A DNA stretch of 64,000 nucleotides from Amaurobius ferox. Lineage: Eukaryota > Arthropoda > Arachnida > Araneae > Amaurobiidae. The stretch covers positions 119,693,354-119,757,353 of the forward strand of contig OX578142.1 in assembly GCA_951213105.1 (NCBI GenBank). The letters run 5' to 3'. How positions within the stretch are numbered: position 1 is the stretch's first letter; every line of letters begins with the position of its first letter. Below are positions 35,400 through 47,845 of the stretch, in pieces. A program made the translations under genes and the position numbers. The notes below the pieces were generated by a model. It ran no database searches. It was not told the origin of the DNA and was given only the letters and a program-made list of their open reading frames with translations.

Positions 35400-36000
35400 T
35401 AAACTTAGCTATAACCCCAGGGGAATCGAAAATCTGACTAGATTAGGTTCTATCTATAAGTATTCAAATATTCGTCCTTATATATCACCAGAGGGACATA
35501 GGAGACTCCTTCGCTCAGGGTGGTAAAGTGAGAATCCGGCTACGTTAATTTTTGTTTGATAGTCAATGCTATAAGTATGCAAAGATTCGGTCATTTAAGT
35601 CATCAAGGGGCTTTTTGGAGGTATAATGGGACTTTTGAAGACCTTCTCACCATTTTCTACGCTTTTAGGGAGTGGGAAACTGGAAATTCGGCTCCTTTTA
35701 GTTCTATATCGTAGTTGTTACTATAAGTGTTGAAGACCCAGACCGTCTGACTCGTCAACAAGGACATGAGCATCTATTTGGACGGCTATAGTGTAAAAAT
35801 TCAGCTTTCTGGGTCAACAAAAAGGCTTCCGAATGGTCTAGAAAGATCTTTTAAAACCCATTGTCTCCGCCTCCTTGGGGGTAAATCAAAAACCCAATTC
35901 CATTAGGTTATCGTATTCGATACTATAAGTTTGCAAAGGTTCAGTCTTCTATATAACCAGGAGGCTTCTGGGGGGTCTGGAAAGGCTAAAATGCGCTACA
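35400..36000. repeat. Degenerate tandem array, about 180-200-bp unit
   Basis: Successive blocks share cgttcta-like sequence, actataagtatgcaaagattc, ggtcattt/gtcttcta, catcaaggggcttttt/accaggaggcttctg, ggaggt/ggggtc, and aatccggctac. About three diverged units are visible. One unit contains the short retroposed unit at 35728-35788. Confidence 0.55.
35728..35788 (+). mobile_element. Short retroposed unit (SINE tail only)
   Basis: Begins gaagacccagaccgtctgac and ends tatttggacggc, the same approximately 60-bp unit as at 9093-9163 and 54718-54778. The flanks tataagtgt (left) and tatagtgta (right) resemble an imperfect target duplication. Confidence 0.55.
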
Positions 36001-37075
36001 TACGTTAGACAATTATATATAGCCATGTGACTGAAATAGAAATTATACATCCCATAAAAAAGCAAAATATTAATTTTTCAAAGTCTCATCTTTGACAGAG
36101 TGTCTTCATTGACTCCATCTGTATGTCTGTAAAATTAAACTTCTTTTTGATAATTTAAACAAGGAATTTGCAACGATGAAACTTATCTACACTATTAAAT
36201 TTACCTTGCAAAGCGCACATTATTTCAATGAAACCCCCTTTTAGCCTGACTTTCATGAGATTATTTAAAGAATTTATATTATTATTTTTTTAATGGGTAA
36301 CAATCTATCATAGGCATTAGCTCTTACCTTAGACATCAAACAAGCTTTGTAAGACAGCTAAATATTTAAGGAAACACTGGATATAGATATATACATACAT
36401 AGTCACGAACGTTTGAATAAGATTTGAATCATTATTGAGAATTATTCATCAGTTCTACTATAAAGTGCTGAGTATGCTCGAAATTATGAGAAGCCATATA
36501 TATGTACTCGCGTATTTTTGCGTTTTTTCTTCAGTTAATCCTAAAATAGTTTTTTCTCTTGCAGCGTACAAAGCATAGAGTATTTTTTGTTGAGTCTTTT
36601 ACACGTTATTCGTTGCAAAGTGTTTACCCTACTATTGATTTTACTGAAAATGTTTACTCTAACATCTATTTCTCAATATCTGCTGTAGATAGAGCTCAAA
36701 TGATGACTGATATACATTCAGCATTTTCTTTTGTATTTGTAATGTATTATGACAGGGTATAGCAGTAATGAAATATCGATTCACTATAGCTTTCAACTTC
36801 CTGTTTTTCCACTTCTAGGTGAAACATTTTCACCAGTCTATTTTGTTTTCAAAATCGGTTATAGATGGAGCTTAGATTATCACTGATATGGATTCATTAT
36901 CAAATTCTGGTGAGGCTAGAAGGGGATGACTAAGGATTTCTAGTTCTAGTGATGTCCTCATGAAGGAATATTCACATTTTTTCGGTATTTGTAATGTATT
37001 ATTACAGAGTATAGCAATAATGAAGTATTTCCCCTCTTCCAACCTACGATCTCCCAGAAATGAATTTCAGAAATT
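36000..37075. other. AT-rich DNA, nothing recognised
   Basis: A pyrimidine-rich ttttttctcttgcag at about 36550 looks like a splice acceptor. The frame after it has no protein-like composition, so I do not call an exon. Confidence 0.4.
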
Positions 37076-37079
37076 ATGT

Positions 37080-37560
37080 TGTAGAGAAAACCCAAAAGTC
37101 AACCAAAGCTTGAAGACATTTTTATAAATCGATTCTACAGTGCATTCTATTTGGCACCCACTACCAAGTGTCTCTCCGATAATTATAACTGCGATAGTTA
37201 TAACTCCGATAATTATAACTGCGATAATTATAACTCCGATAATTATAACTGCGATAATTATAACTCCGATAATTATAAATAGAATCTATTATGGTCTCTT
37301 ATGGATCTATTATGGTCTATTATGGATCTATTATGGTCTCTACGATAAATATATACTGCGATAATTATAACTCCGATAATTATAAATGCGAGGGAATTAC
37401 CTACCTGAAGTGATGGACAATCAAGGTTTCATTACCTGAGTTGAAAAAGATGTAGGATGTAAAATGGAGCCGAAGAAAATTTTCAAAAGTAAAAGAAGTC
37501 AAAAACCTAGAGCATTCTAACTTTTGACGTTTGGCAAATCATGGGAAATTAATATCCAAA
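37080..37560 (+). repeat. Family D repeat, copy 2, containing a 15-bp tandem array
   Basis: The flanks match family D (caaccaaagcttgaagacat at 37098; attctatttggcacccact; cattctaacttttgacg). In the middle, 37172-37280 and 37350-37390, a 15-bp unit alternates between gataattataactgc and gataattataactcc. It is interrupted by three copies of tctattatgg. The expansion is private to this copy. Confidence 0.75.
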
Positions 37561-37564
37561 AAGT

Positions 37565-39500
37565 AGGGGAAAATATGAGTTATTAAATATATATAAATAA
37601 CTTAATTAAACTGATATCAAACAGATAATATTACTGTAGGATTAACTTTAGCAAAGATCGTAATCCGATTCAGTACAGCAAATATTAAATTTATATAATT
37701 TTCATTAATATATTTGTATCATTTTTGGTCGAATTTTTCTATCACAACAATAGACAAAAGCCATCAATCATAAAACGAATGTTATGTGAATAGCACTCCT
37801 ATTCTTTTATATAAAAAAAAACATGAATATCACTGCATCAAAAATAACTTATTTCAACACTTTTTTTTGCACTTTAGCATACTAAAATAACATTTCAAGA
37901 TCGTCTTAGATCTAAAATATTTATTTACATTCAAAAAGTACATAGTGATCCGTGAAGCGAGCCGACAAATACCAAGCCGTAAGTGTCCAAAAAGTAACTG
38001 ACACTACGCGAGCTTATATAGTAGGATTATTTTCCTAAACGTTAGAAGAAAGAATTTATTTGCTATCTGAAAAAATTAATATTTTCATTAATATGTTTTC
38101 CTTTTTAGTAGAAGAACAATTTCTTCCCCAACATGAACCATTTATTGGAAATTTCTTTCCTTCAAAGAGTCATGTACTGAGAAGCAAAATGTAATAAATT
38201 GCTACCCTCTCATTTCAAAGGAGCGAATTTCACTCATTATGAGCAAATTTTTACCCCTTTGGTCTGAGAAAACTTAACTTCTCTTTTTGAGTAAAAGTCA
38301 CTATTTCTTCTTTCTTTAGAGTGCAAACAATCACTCATTTAGAAGTGATTATATTCAACTCTTTGAAGATTGAAAATGAATGGGCAAAGAATGAAAATTG
38401 CCTGTTTTTTGAAGTTTTTACATTCATCTTTATTAAGAACGAAAACCGGTGCAAAAGGAGGGAAATACGATATTTATGATATTTGTGCAAAATAAACTTT
38501 TTATGATATTCCATTATTCGGAAAATTAAGTACACATCATTCATTAAAGAAATGATTATTATTAAATTATTAAATTAGTCCATTATTAAAAAAAATAAGT
38601 ATATATAATTTATTAAAAATTATTATTTTATTAAATAATAGTACTATTTAATAAAGTAATACTATATGGTTTTAGGATTAAAATTATTTTTCAGAGGTTA
38701 TGCAAAATTTTCAAAAATGTTATTGTAATTTTCATTGTAATATTTATAGCTTTAAAGTATATAAAAAGTTTTCTTACTGGACAAAACTTATGATTTGATC
38801 TGCTCCATGCAGCTCGTTACGAACCAACGATTGGTGGAATATATATGGGACTACAAGTTTGTTAATAAGCGATTTAATTTTTAGAAAAAAAATCATTTCT
38901 CCTAACAGAAATATTCTACACTGCTTCAGCTATATGAAAATGTTTCCTTTGTAATAATGATAACTTTAGGAAATATGTAGTGAATTGAGAAATGAAATAT
39001 GCAAAATGAAAAAATTCATGTCAGTGAAACAACAAATAAAATGTGTCCCAGTGCAACAATTTGAGCTGATGAGTCTTTGGATACGTCTAAAACGAAGTCT
39101 ACTGTATTAAACAATTCGATACATTTATTAAATTTTAACCATGGTAAATTTTAAAATCGTGTTTTGTTTGTGTAGCAAAGCTACAAACTTAGAACATTAA
39201 TTTTTTTCTTACTAAAACTATCCCCATCCTTTTCAATTTTCTTACAATTCTTGATGAATAACTTAGGATAGAAAATGCACTAATGTTGCTACAAACATCG
39301 AAATCGTAATCTTTAAAAATTTAAAATAAGTATTTCTGAGCATTTTCATAGCAAAAGCAATCAGAAAAAATTACACTGTTAATAAGGAAGATGTTTTTCG
39401 TCTCAAATTGGCTTTAACTATTAAACTCGTCGAGTTAAAAATAAAAAAAAAAACTAATATTCTCCCATGTTAAATATAAGAAAATTTGGCACAAAATATT
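37565..39500. other. AT-rich DNA, nothing recognised
   Basis: About 1.9 kb with no supported gene, RNA or definable repeat. Confidence 0.4.
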
Positions 39501-39505
39501 CATGT

Positions 39506-39899
39506 GGCCAACAGCCGTACCGTGCTGAAAACACCGGTTCTCGTTAGATCACCGAAGTCAAGCAGCATCGGGCGTGGTTAGTACTTGGGTGGGTGACCAC
39601 CTGGGAACACCGCATACTGTTGGCACATTTCGGGCAAGGTAGCCCGGTGGTTTGCTTGCTGGATTTTGCACGCTGCCACAACTGCCGCCGTGTTCATGCG
39701 GAGTACGATCACGTTAAACATGTGGGTCCGTAAGTCCTTCCGAGAGGTTGGTGATAGGGGAAGGAGGGAACGGTCCCTGTAGATGCCTCCCCACTGGGTT
39801 CCGGTCTAAATTGGGTGGCACTTCCCGGCCGTCCAAACGTTTACCTTACACCTTTCTGGTAGGTCGGACGGTCTGGGTCTCAACAACAACAACAACAAC
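39506..39899 (+). mobile_element. 5S-headed SINE, complete, plus orientation
   Basis: The 5S-like head is 39507-39624, beginning gccaacagccgtaccgtgct. It has the A-box/intermediate/C-box internal promoter region (agtacttgggtgggtgacc) and ends cgcatactgttggc. A remnant tRNA-like joint follows (ggcaaggtagcccggtggtt), then the shared body and the tail ggtcggacggtctgggtctc plus (CAA)6. It is the best-preserved head in the window. No clear target duplication was found. Confidence 0.93.
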
Positions 39900-39900
39900 C

Positions 39901-40640
39901 AATCAGATATGGTCATGCTATCTATAAAAGGACTCTAAAAAAAAGAAAAGTGCTAATTATCTAAAAGCTTGATTTAATGGTTTTGCCATTTTTGGTAAGA
40001 AAAAGAATCTTCAGAAATGGGCAGAAAATCTATAGAATGCCTGTCAAACTTTCTTTTCTTATTTGAAGAATTCTTATATCAAACAAAATATTGCAGATTT
40101 CTACAGGTTTCTTTAACCTATTTTTGACAGCTATTTTTGCTGATTTTGCATGTTGAGATCACTTTGAATGGTTAGTCCACAAGCAGTGTTGTAATTAGTA
40201 TCATATGTCAACGCCAAGTAAAATCTGGACATATGCATTGTCAAACATTAAACTTTTTATCTAATTTATACAAACTGTTGTATACTAATGTATTTTGATA
40301 TGATAAATTTGAAAATGATTTGAGTTTTGTCTTCACATATCTACTTCTTACTACAACTCTATGTTCACATCCTGAAGAACCCCATTGAGACGTCAAAATA
40401 AAGGTAAATCCAAAGAACAAGGTATCTCCTATCCACTTTAGTATCAGTTAATTTTAAACAAGTGTTCTCTCATACCAGCCACGCAAAGTATATCGCATTA
40501 ATTTAGTATATCCCTCTTGTGATATACCGCTTATTATGACACTGAACATTGCAGTTATAATGCAATTCTTTTCTTTTCAGTCTACAAAATTCCAAAAGTA
40601 ACATTTGGAAGGTTTTCCTGGGCAGCAAAGGAAAAAAATA
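39901..40640. other. AT-rich DNA, nothing recognised
   Basis: An acceptor-like ttcttttcttttcag at about 40580 precedes 30-50 bases of open frame, but no donor or recognisable product supports an exon. Confidence 0.35.
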
Positions 40641-40644
40641 TCGA

Positions 40645-40915
40645 AATCAACTAGAGCCTGAAGACAGTATAAGACGCCGCTTGTTCAAATGTATTATATT
40701 CAGCGCACAGTCCCAAGTGTCTGTCGGTTAATGATGACTGATTTGAGGAAGTCACTCACTAGAAGTGAAGGGAATGTTCTGTTTCCTTCAACCAAGAGGA
40801 CACAGGGCGTGAAATGATGCCGAAGAAAACGGTAGGAAAGATAAAATGTTAAAAATAAAAGTTGTACGGCACTCCACATTTTCAAGACTTACAAATTATA
40901 GGTAATTATTTACCA
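40645..40915 (+). repeat. Family D repeat, copy 3
   Basis: Matches 34612-34905 closely: aatcaactagagcctgaaga, ttatattcagcgcacagtcc, aagtgtctgtcggttaatga, tgaaatgatgccgaagaaaa, attataggtaattatttacc. Its minus frame is not a gene. Confidence 0.7.
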
Positions 40916-41144
40916 CAGAAAATTATTTGCGTATAATGTATTATCTATTTCTTGCTTTTCTTTTCAGTTTCAGTACATTTATTCGCCAGGAAAAGTGTAC
41001 TAACATTGCCAGAATATTGTACTAACATTATGAAATGGTCAGAAAGAATGTACTATTATTGTAATGCACACAATGTATTCCAGAACTATTTCTAGAAATT
41101 TATTTATTTCAGAATGACAAATATAAAGTGCAATATTGCTTAAT

Positions 41145-41684
41145 AAAGGAAGGTGTCTGTCTGTGCAGTCTGTAGTGGAAAATTTAAGCGTCGTACGATC
41201 ATGAAATTTGGTACACATATACTTCAGTACCCGAGTAGATGCACCTCGGCGTTATTTTTTTTTTAATTTCAAATTAGTTTTTATATATTTTATTGGCTCG
41301 AATTTCCTTTGCGACCACTAAAACTTCGATAAAACTCGTGAAGAAAATTATGACTCGATTTTTATTCCAAGCACGGTGGCAAAACCATTGTCTCGGTCGT
41401 GAAATTAGGAATTTCAGACGGATTACGTTTCATATTTATTAGGGTGCAGTGGATTTTTGAGGAATCTGCGGTTTCATGAGCAGTTGCATGAATATACGAT
41501 CAATTGTGATTCTCATTTTTTGTTTTTGCAGAGAGCGAGTGTAATTTCATTCGTACAATTTTCGGATCGAATCCATTTTAAATTGTGTTCAAATATATTA
41601 TTTAAGCAGCGGGTGCTTATTTAATTATTTATACGTAGTGGACACTTATTTAGAACCCAGCAACGGCGGGTAATTCGTTCTAGT
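41145..41684 (+). mobile_element. Possible non-autonomous Helitron-like element
   Basis: The left part carries ggtgtctgtctgtgcagtct, then gatcatgaaatttggtacac, a start typical of arthropod Helitron-like repeats. The right end is cagcaacggcgggtaattcg followed by ttctag. The CTAG terminus with a preceding GC-rich short hairpin fits a Helitron 3' end. No Rep/helicase is present. The left end is not precisely defined. Confidence 0.4.
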
Positions 41685-41689
41685 ATATT

Positions 41690-42950
41690 TCTAGGAGAAG
41701 TTTCTCCATTACAAAAAGTTCTAGTTTATTAATGTCTCGTTATTATATAACAGTTCAGAACATTTCTTAAACTTTTATTAATTTATGTAGTTAAAAATGT
41801 TAGTTACGTCTGAATCTACCAGTCATGTAAGTATCATGTAAGACGCATTCATCATGTAACGGAGAATTTCAATCGCTTGATCCTGCTTTTCAAAAACCCG
41901 AATGTTAAATTTGAAGTGAGCAATTATGTAACAGAGATAAAAAAAATTGTGTAACTGAAGCACTACCTTACTCATCGGCATTTACGTTATACACCAGCAT
42001 GCTATTATTGCTTGCGCCAACGGCACACTCCCCCTGAAATGACTGAAATAGAAACATCCAAATAAATTTTCATCGTCGATAAATTCGCATTTTGGGTCCG
42101 ATTCGAGCAAAGTAAACTGCACTTTACTGATCTATCAAAACTGTATAATTTAAAATTTCTAAAAAGTCAAAGCATTTAATTAGCTAATCTACTTTTTCTA
42201 GGTACCTTGTAGCATCGTCACACCCTTACGTAGATCATTTCTCACTCAAAATATGCAAAAAGATTGATGATTTACATCAATTTGTAGCGAGTAACAGAAT
42301 CACTCACTATTTTTTCAGTCAATGTCTTCCTTTTAAACGAAATTTATAATTTAAGAACTCCATTAGATCACTATAAGAGGGTATATACTGGTTTCGGTAT
42401 TCAAATTTTTCTTTTTTCAGAACAAACACAAAGATAAACTATCTGGAATAGTCAATTTTTTCTGTACTTGTTTAACTGCGCAACTTTTCCTAGCCTAAAA
42501 AAGAAATCTCACTATATTTCCGACACCAGTTGATATCTTTAAATTTTTATTTTATACTGTTTGCTAACAGTATTTTTATTCACAAGTATACCTATTGCAG
42601 CCACTGAAGTATGCAGAAATTTAAATATTTTGTAATTTTTTTCCTTTAGGTTCAGGCTATTTTTCAAAAACATTCCAATGAAAACGTTCAAAAAATTGCG
42701 GGGAACGAAGTGTGAAACATTTTTAAAAGTTCATGGCTGACCGATCTTCTATTTTATTTGAAAGTGTATTGATGCGAAAAAACGCAAAAAATTAATCTGT
42801 TTTAACATTCGTGGTCAATATGCTTCTGATTTATGTCATCCTTTAACAGTTTTAGATGTCAAAACTGTGGACATATTTTTCTGCCTTATTCTGCAATAGA
42901 ATTTTTTCATTGCTTAGTTATATGTATGAAGTTTTTGAATAATGTTCCAA
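41690..42950. other. AT-rich DNA, nothing recognised
   Basis: No supported feature. Confidence 0.4.
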
Positions 42951-42959
42951 GAACTTAAT

Positions 42960-43935
42960 GTAAAATATCTGGTGTGGGCAACACTTGACTTTCACTACAT
43001 AATGCAATGACTTTCACTACAAAATCAATTACTTTTCTTCTTTTAATGCGAAATGATGATGTTCCACGACACAATGTATTTCATGTTGAAAAGTATATTA
43101 AACTTAGCCGCTTTTCTAGATGACAACAATGAAAAAATATTTTGAAATACCAAATTAAATTATATTTCGCTCAAATTCGCATTATTGGAAATATTGCTAG
43201 TATTTGCTAATAAGCAATAGCGTCCAATGTATTGAACCATTAAATTGAAAGATGCATATTTAAAATCATTAGTTTAGCAATATTTTCATAATTTCAGTGT
43301 CAGTTTTGCCAATTTGGTGATATTTTTGACAATTTTGTACCATTTTCATCAAATTGGTCCTATCTTCAAGAAGCCGCTAATGTGGCAATATTTCGCCAAA
43401 TTAGTCGTCGACGAATTTATCACAAAGTGTTGCATATTTGACGATATTGACTATTGTTCCATTTTATGAATTCTATTAGAAAAAAATTAATAACGTACAA
43501 TATTTCAATGATTCAAGCTAGCGATTTAAAGTTTGATGTCATTTGTTTTAAAATGAAAAGTTTTTATCAAATGATTATTTATTTAACATTATAGAATGTC
43601 CTGTTTTTTTTTAAATTATTTAATAATTCATTCAAAAATTTGCTCTATCAGAACATAATTTGCATCAAACTCTCAAAACACGCGATCACAACATCATTTG
43701 CATCAAACTCTCGATCACGTGTAAAATCAATAGTATGCAGTATTCCCGGATCGTAAAAATTGTACCAAATTGCATTCGAAATGATCGTTCGTGATATATT
43801 GCTTCCACAGACCCGTACACACACAGGCATCCCCTCAAAAAAGTTCGGTTTGAGTTCAGGGATGCTTGAAACGTGCCCTTCCGTCGAAATCGAATTTTCG
43901 ATCCTGTCACAATATGTTTTCTATAACCAGTTCCC
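42960..43935 (+). repeat. Family C AT-rich element, copy 3
   Basis: The left end, atctggtgtgggcaacactt then gactttcactacataatgc, matches 4225-4260. The interior matches 21100-21240 (gccaatttggtgatattttt, ttcgccaaattagtcgtcg). The right end (gagttcagggatgcttgaaa) matches 21835. No transposase. Short frames here are chance. Confidence 0.6.
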
Positions 43936-44104
43936 TAGTTTAAATTTAATCATGGTAGCACTTTTAAAAGCATGGTAGAAATTTTTGAAAGCATATTTTT
44001 ATCAATGTAGTAGCTCGAAAGCCTAGTTTTTCTCGTCGTTATTGTAGTACTGTAATTTGTATTATATTTTAAAAAATTTTGCTTAATATATTTATACTTT
44101 CTTA

Positions 44105-44310
44105 ATCCCGCCAGCGGGCATGGATGTTGTCATGTCGAGGCCAAGTCAGACTTCCGCCCTCCGGGGAGCCTCTATAGAAGTGAAGCTGCAAATCTCTCCC
44201 CTTCGCCATGGGATACCCTGGGGGCGGGGAGGTCTTGTGGATGTGGTGCATAGGCGCTCCTTCACCACGGGGGAATTAGTAACGAACGAGTACTTTCTTA
44301 TAACAAGATA
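44105..44310 (+). repeat. GC-rich island of unknown origin
   Basis: About 200 bp are markedly GC-richer than the surroundings (cccgccagcgggcatggatg ... cgccatgggataccctgggg ... caccacgggggaattag). The 63-codon frame has no recognisable motif. It may be an old SINE or other repeat. It lies just outside the giant inverted repeat. Confidence 0.3.
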
Positions 44311-44554
44311 GCTTCATTTTCATACTTCCTTGAAAAAAAAATATATGTAATGAGCTTAAAGTCATACATTTTACGCATTGATGTTTAGCTGGCATGGTCA
44401 GGTTCCCCCCCTCCACACACCAATGAAGATTAGTAGGTAAGAAAGCCCGGTTCTGCAGCTAACGATGCCTGTGATACAGCGGTACGGAAGAAGTCATGAG
44501 GAGAAGGGAGTATGACTCTTGAGCAGTAAGTAAATGAGATCACCTTATCATAGG

Positions 44555-44760
44555 AACTTTGAAACCGATAACGCAACTTGAACTTTGGACTGATGACGTA
44601 ATGAGGGAATCTTAGGTTTGATAATGTAACTTGAACTTTGAAACCGACAACGCAACTTGAACTTTGGACTGATGACGAAATGAGGTAACTCGATCATTGG
44701 ACCGATGACGTAATGAGGTAACCTTGAACTTTGGCCAGATGAGGCAACCTTGAACTGATA
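44555..44760. repeat. Outer terminal tandem repeats of the left arm
   Basis: Repeated motifs of the form cttgaactttggactgatga followed by cgtaatgagg, alternating with cttgaactttgaaaccgata, occur about four times. The mirror image is at 56055-56250. The 128-codon minus frame across it is a by-product of the repeat. Confidence 0.85.
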
Positions 44761-44971
44761 ACAGGAGCGATGTGAACTCCGACCGCATCGCTCGGCGAAC
44801 TGTGACGTACTGACAATATTTATCAGTCATGACATGCTTAAATCGTGACATGCTTAAAGTGAGGTGCCGCCCCCTAGCGGAAGTTTGGAGATTTGAATGA
44901 ATGAAGCCTTGGAGGGAGACATCTATAAGGCGTTTTTTTTTTAATTCTGAATTTATAAGGATATATTTGCT

Positions 44972-45048
44972 GGGAACAGCAGAGGTTTGAACCCGCAATC
45001 AGATTGCTAGCAGGACTGGCGAAGCCATTCGGTCAAGATGTCTTGGTG
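44972..45048 (-). pseudogene. tRNA-Ser-like sequence in the left arm
   Basis: The minus strand reads gacatcttgaccgaatggct (A-box region), a gctagcaat anticodon-loop region, and gcgggttcaaacctctgct (B-box region). It is the partner of 55771-55848 in the right arm. Both copies are degenerate, so a working tRNA is unlikely. It was present before the inverted duplication. Confidence 0.5.
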
Positions 45049-45199
45049 GGTGTGTAACAATGTAGAATATCTTTTCTGCTAGTTTGAATGGTGGATGTTA
45101 TCGGTAGAATGAATTGGAATACATATAAATATGAAAGAGTGTTATTAAAGTGATGAGCGTTATGTAAAAGATGATGTTTAATATATTAATATTAGCGAA

Positions 45200-46690
45200 T
45201 ACTTTGCGAACTTATGGGGTATGTTACAGGAGGGCTAAAATTTCAGTATGTGAGTGACTGGATCGATTTTCAAGGATTTTTTCGGCAAACTATTCAATAT
45301 TTAAATAAAATTTAGTGGATTTCACGGTATATCCTGAATGAATGGGGAATTAAAGGTACGTTTTTAATATTACATGAAGTCCAAGACCCTAAAATTTTGG
45401 GAACTATGGGGTATGCTTTTAACGTTACAGGTTTTTTTTAATTATATTAAGTTGTATTAAGTGTTTTATGTAATGAAGTATTTACATTTAGCAAATGACA
45501 ATGTTTGTAGAGCTGAGAATACAAATTTCCATTTTGTTCATTGTTTTTAATAAAACAGTTAATTTTCTTAAATTAAAATTTAATTAAATGATCCTATTAA
45601 CAAAACATTAGGGAATAAACAAGAAAGTGTATCTTCAAACCTATCACATCTAACCATTCGATATTCCAAGGAGGCTTTCAATATTATGATTGGGTGTATT
45701 GCACGATATTTACCGAATGAATGGGGAAATTAACTAACAGAGCAGTTTTCATAAAAATATTGCAAGAGTATGTTATACATTAGAAATTGCATGTTATACA
45801 TTAATAAGATTTGAAGTGTAGAAAATTCAAGTCTGTCATGTTCAATGTTTTCTTAATGAATTAGTTAAAATTATTTTTTAATTAAATAATCTGCATAACA
45901 AAATAAAATATTCAATAAACCTCAACGAGCCTTTTCAAACTTACCACAACTTGCCACTGTAAATTCCATTTGACCTCTAAAATTTTATTATTTTATTGAA
46001 ATGCACGATATTTTCTGAACGAATTGGGGAAATTAAAGATACGTATTTTTTTTGTAATGTTACAGAGGGTTTAAAATCTCACAATTTTATTATTGTAGTG
46101 GATTGTATAGTATTATGTGAATGTTGGAAGCGTAGAAATGCAAGACTCTATCGTGTTCAATATTTTTCAATGAAACAGTTATTTTTTTAATTGTTTAACT
46201 AGAGAATTCCTTTAATAAAAAAATATGAAATAAACTTACCACAACGGACCATTAGGTATTCTAAGGAGAATCCTACAATTTTAGGATTCAGTACATTGTA
46301 CGATATCTACTGAACAAATGTTTGAGAAAACTATTCAATATTTAAATGCATTTAGCAAATTACACAAGTATGTTTCCATTAGGCATTGCATGTTACACAT
46401 TAGAAATTGAATATTAGATTGAAATACTTCCAAAATGACTTTTTCTAAATAGGTTCATGGTAAGATCAATTTTCATTAAGAAATTTAAAGTCAAATGTAT
46501 TTAAAAAAAACATTAAAGACGTGTTTGCTATCTCATTGCATACAAATAAAAATATTGTGGTTGTAGATGCATCATAGAAACCAAGGGTTCTATAGACACT
46601 ACCAAAAGGTGTGGTTTTTTTTTAAAAATCTGCTCTGAAAAAAAAGAATATATATTTAGAATGGTATAATTCCAAACTCCCAATACCTTA
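45200..46690. repeat. Diverged tandem repeats in the left arm
   Basis: Several blocks of a few hundred bases recur with strong divergence. Recurring phrases include gaatgaatggggaaattaa, ggtacgtttttaatattaca, ccaagaccctaaaattttgg and caatatttaaatgaaattta. Similar phrases recur at 48660-48780, 49505-49700 and, inverted, in 53900-55600. No coding frame is supported. Confidence 0.55.
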
Positions 46691-47172
46691 TTCACTTACA
46701 ATTAGTGATTGCAATACCGGATCAAAAATACAATACCGGTATTCGGTATTTTTTAAACGTTATACCGGAATACCGGTATTAATACCGGTATTCGGTATTT
46801 TTTAAACGTTATACCGGAATACCGGTATTAAAACCGGTATTGGCAATTTTTCAAGAAAGGTACAAAACACAGTTGTTTCTTTGCCATATTTATTAGTTTT
46901 ATACTAAAAATGCATAAACTATAAAAATATAGACAATTTTGTTATGTACAAATATAAAATAAAGGAACAAATGTTATAATCAAATATTATTAATAAGAGT
47001 AGTAAAATAATAATGTATAACATTAGAAACAAAAAATATTTACAATATTACAATACAATAAAGGAACGAAATATATAGTATTATTATTAAGAAGAGTAAA
47101 TATCACATAACAATCTTGTTGTGTAGTCCATTATATAATATTTATTAATATAAAAAACAACTAATTTATTAA

Positions 47173-47484
47173 CTACATATTTTTGAAATGTGATCGTAAA
47201 AAACATAATGCATCTATTGAACTGCCATTAAGTCTGGAACGTATTTTTGTGTACAAATTACCTGCAGTTGAAAATGGTCTTTTTGCATCCACTCTGGTTG
47301 GTGGTACTGTTAATAATGAGCGATATACTTCCTCTAAATATTTGCCTCGAAGTCCTTCATCTTCTAACAACTCAGTCTCTCGTCTGACGGTGTTTGATAA
47401 ATCTATTTTTTGTATTACTTTTGTATTATTGTTTGTGGCATTTTTTTTATTTATAGCTAATTGTAACTTCTTCTCGAGAGACAA
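47173..47484 (-). pseudogene. hAT transposase C-terminal fragment
   Basis: A 103-codon minus frame. Its second half (LTVPPTRVDAKRPFSTAG, then NLYTKIRSRL and ALCFLRSHFK) is the hAT C-terminal dimerisation domain, in which the Pro-x-Ser/Thr ... Arg-x-Phe-Ser motif is conserved. The catalytic RNase H-like core and BED zinc finger are missing, so it is not an enzyme. Sequence upstream on the minus strand (to about 47540) still looks transposase-derived. The first Met is not a natural start. Confidence 0.88.
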
Positions 47485-47761
47485 TTCTTTTCCGATATTA
47501 ACATCAACATCATCTTCAACAAATTCCTCTGGATAGGTTTGTGTTTGCTTTTCCTAAATGATTTTGTGGAAATATACGAACTTAATTAAATTTGACCTTG
47601 TTAGCTTCTTTTCTTCATTTTCGTTTTCTTTTTTAAAGTCGTTATAATTATGTACATACCATAAAATATTTTCTAGTTCACTATGCCTTTCCTCTATGCG
47701 AATTTTCAATGCGTTGTATAATTTCTCAGATAGTGGAGAGTTCTGATCTTTAAGTGATTGC

Positions 47762-47845
47762 TAAGGAGCTTCAGAGAACCAATAGAAACTTCAGAGAACC
47801 AATAGGAGCTTCATAGAACCAATAGGAGCTCCAGAGAACTAACTG
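47762..47845. repeat. Short tandem repeat in the hAT element
   Basis: A unit of about 21 bp, ggagcttcagagaaccaata, repeated about four times with small changes. Confidence 0.8.

Noticed and set aside
36559..36762. Exon after the acceptor-like ttttttctcttgcag
   Set aside because: The following frame is AT-driven with no donor at a fitting place and no protein-like motif.
37172..37390. CRISPR-like array
   Set aside because: The units are contiguous 15-bp tandem repeats without unique spacers, in a eukaryotic genome.
39507..39624. Functional 5S rRNA gene
   Set aside because: The 5S-like sequence is always joined to the SINE body without a T-run terminator and carries substitutions relative to animal 5S as I recall it; it is a SINE head.
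44612..44998. 128-codon minus frame in the left arm and a similar 98-codon frame at 55971-56267
   Set aside because: Both are translations of the terminal tandem repeats, and similarity between them follows from the inverted duplication, not from a conserved protein.
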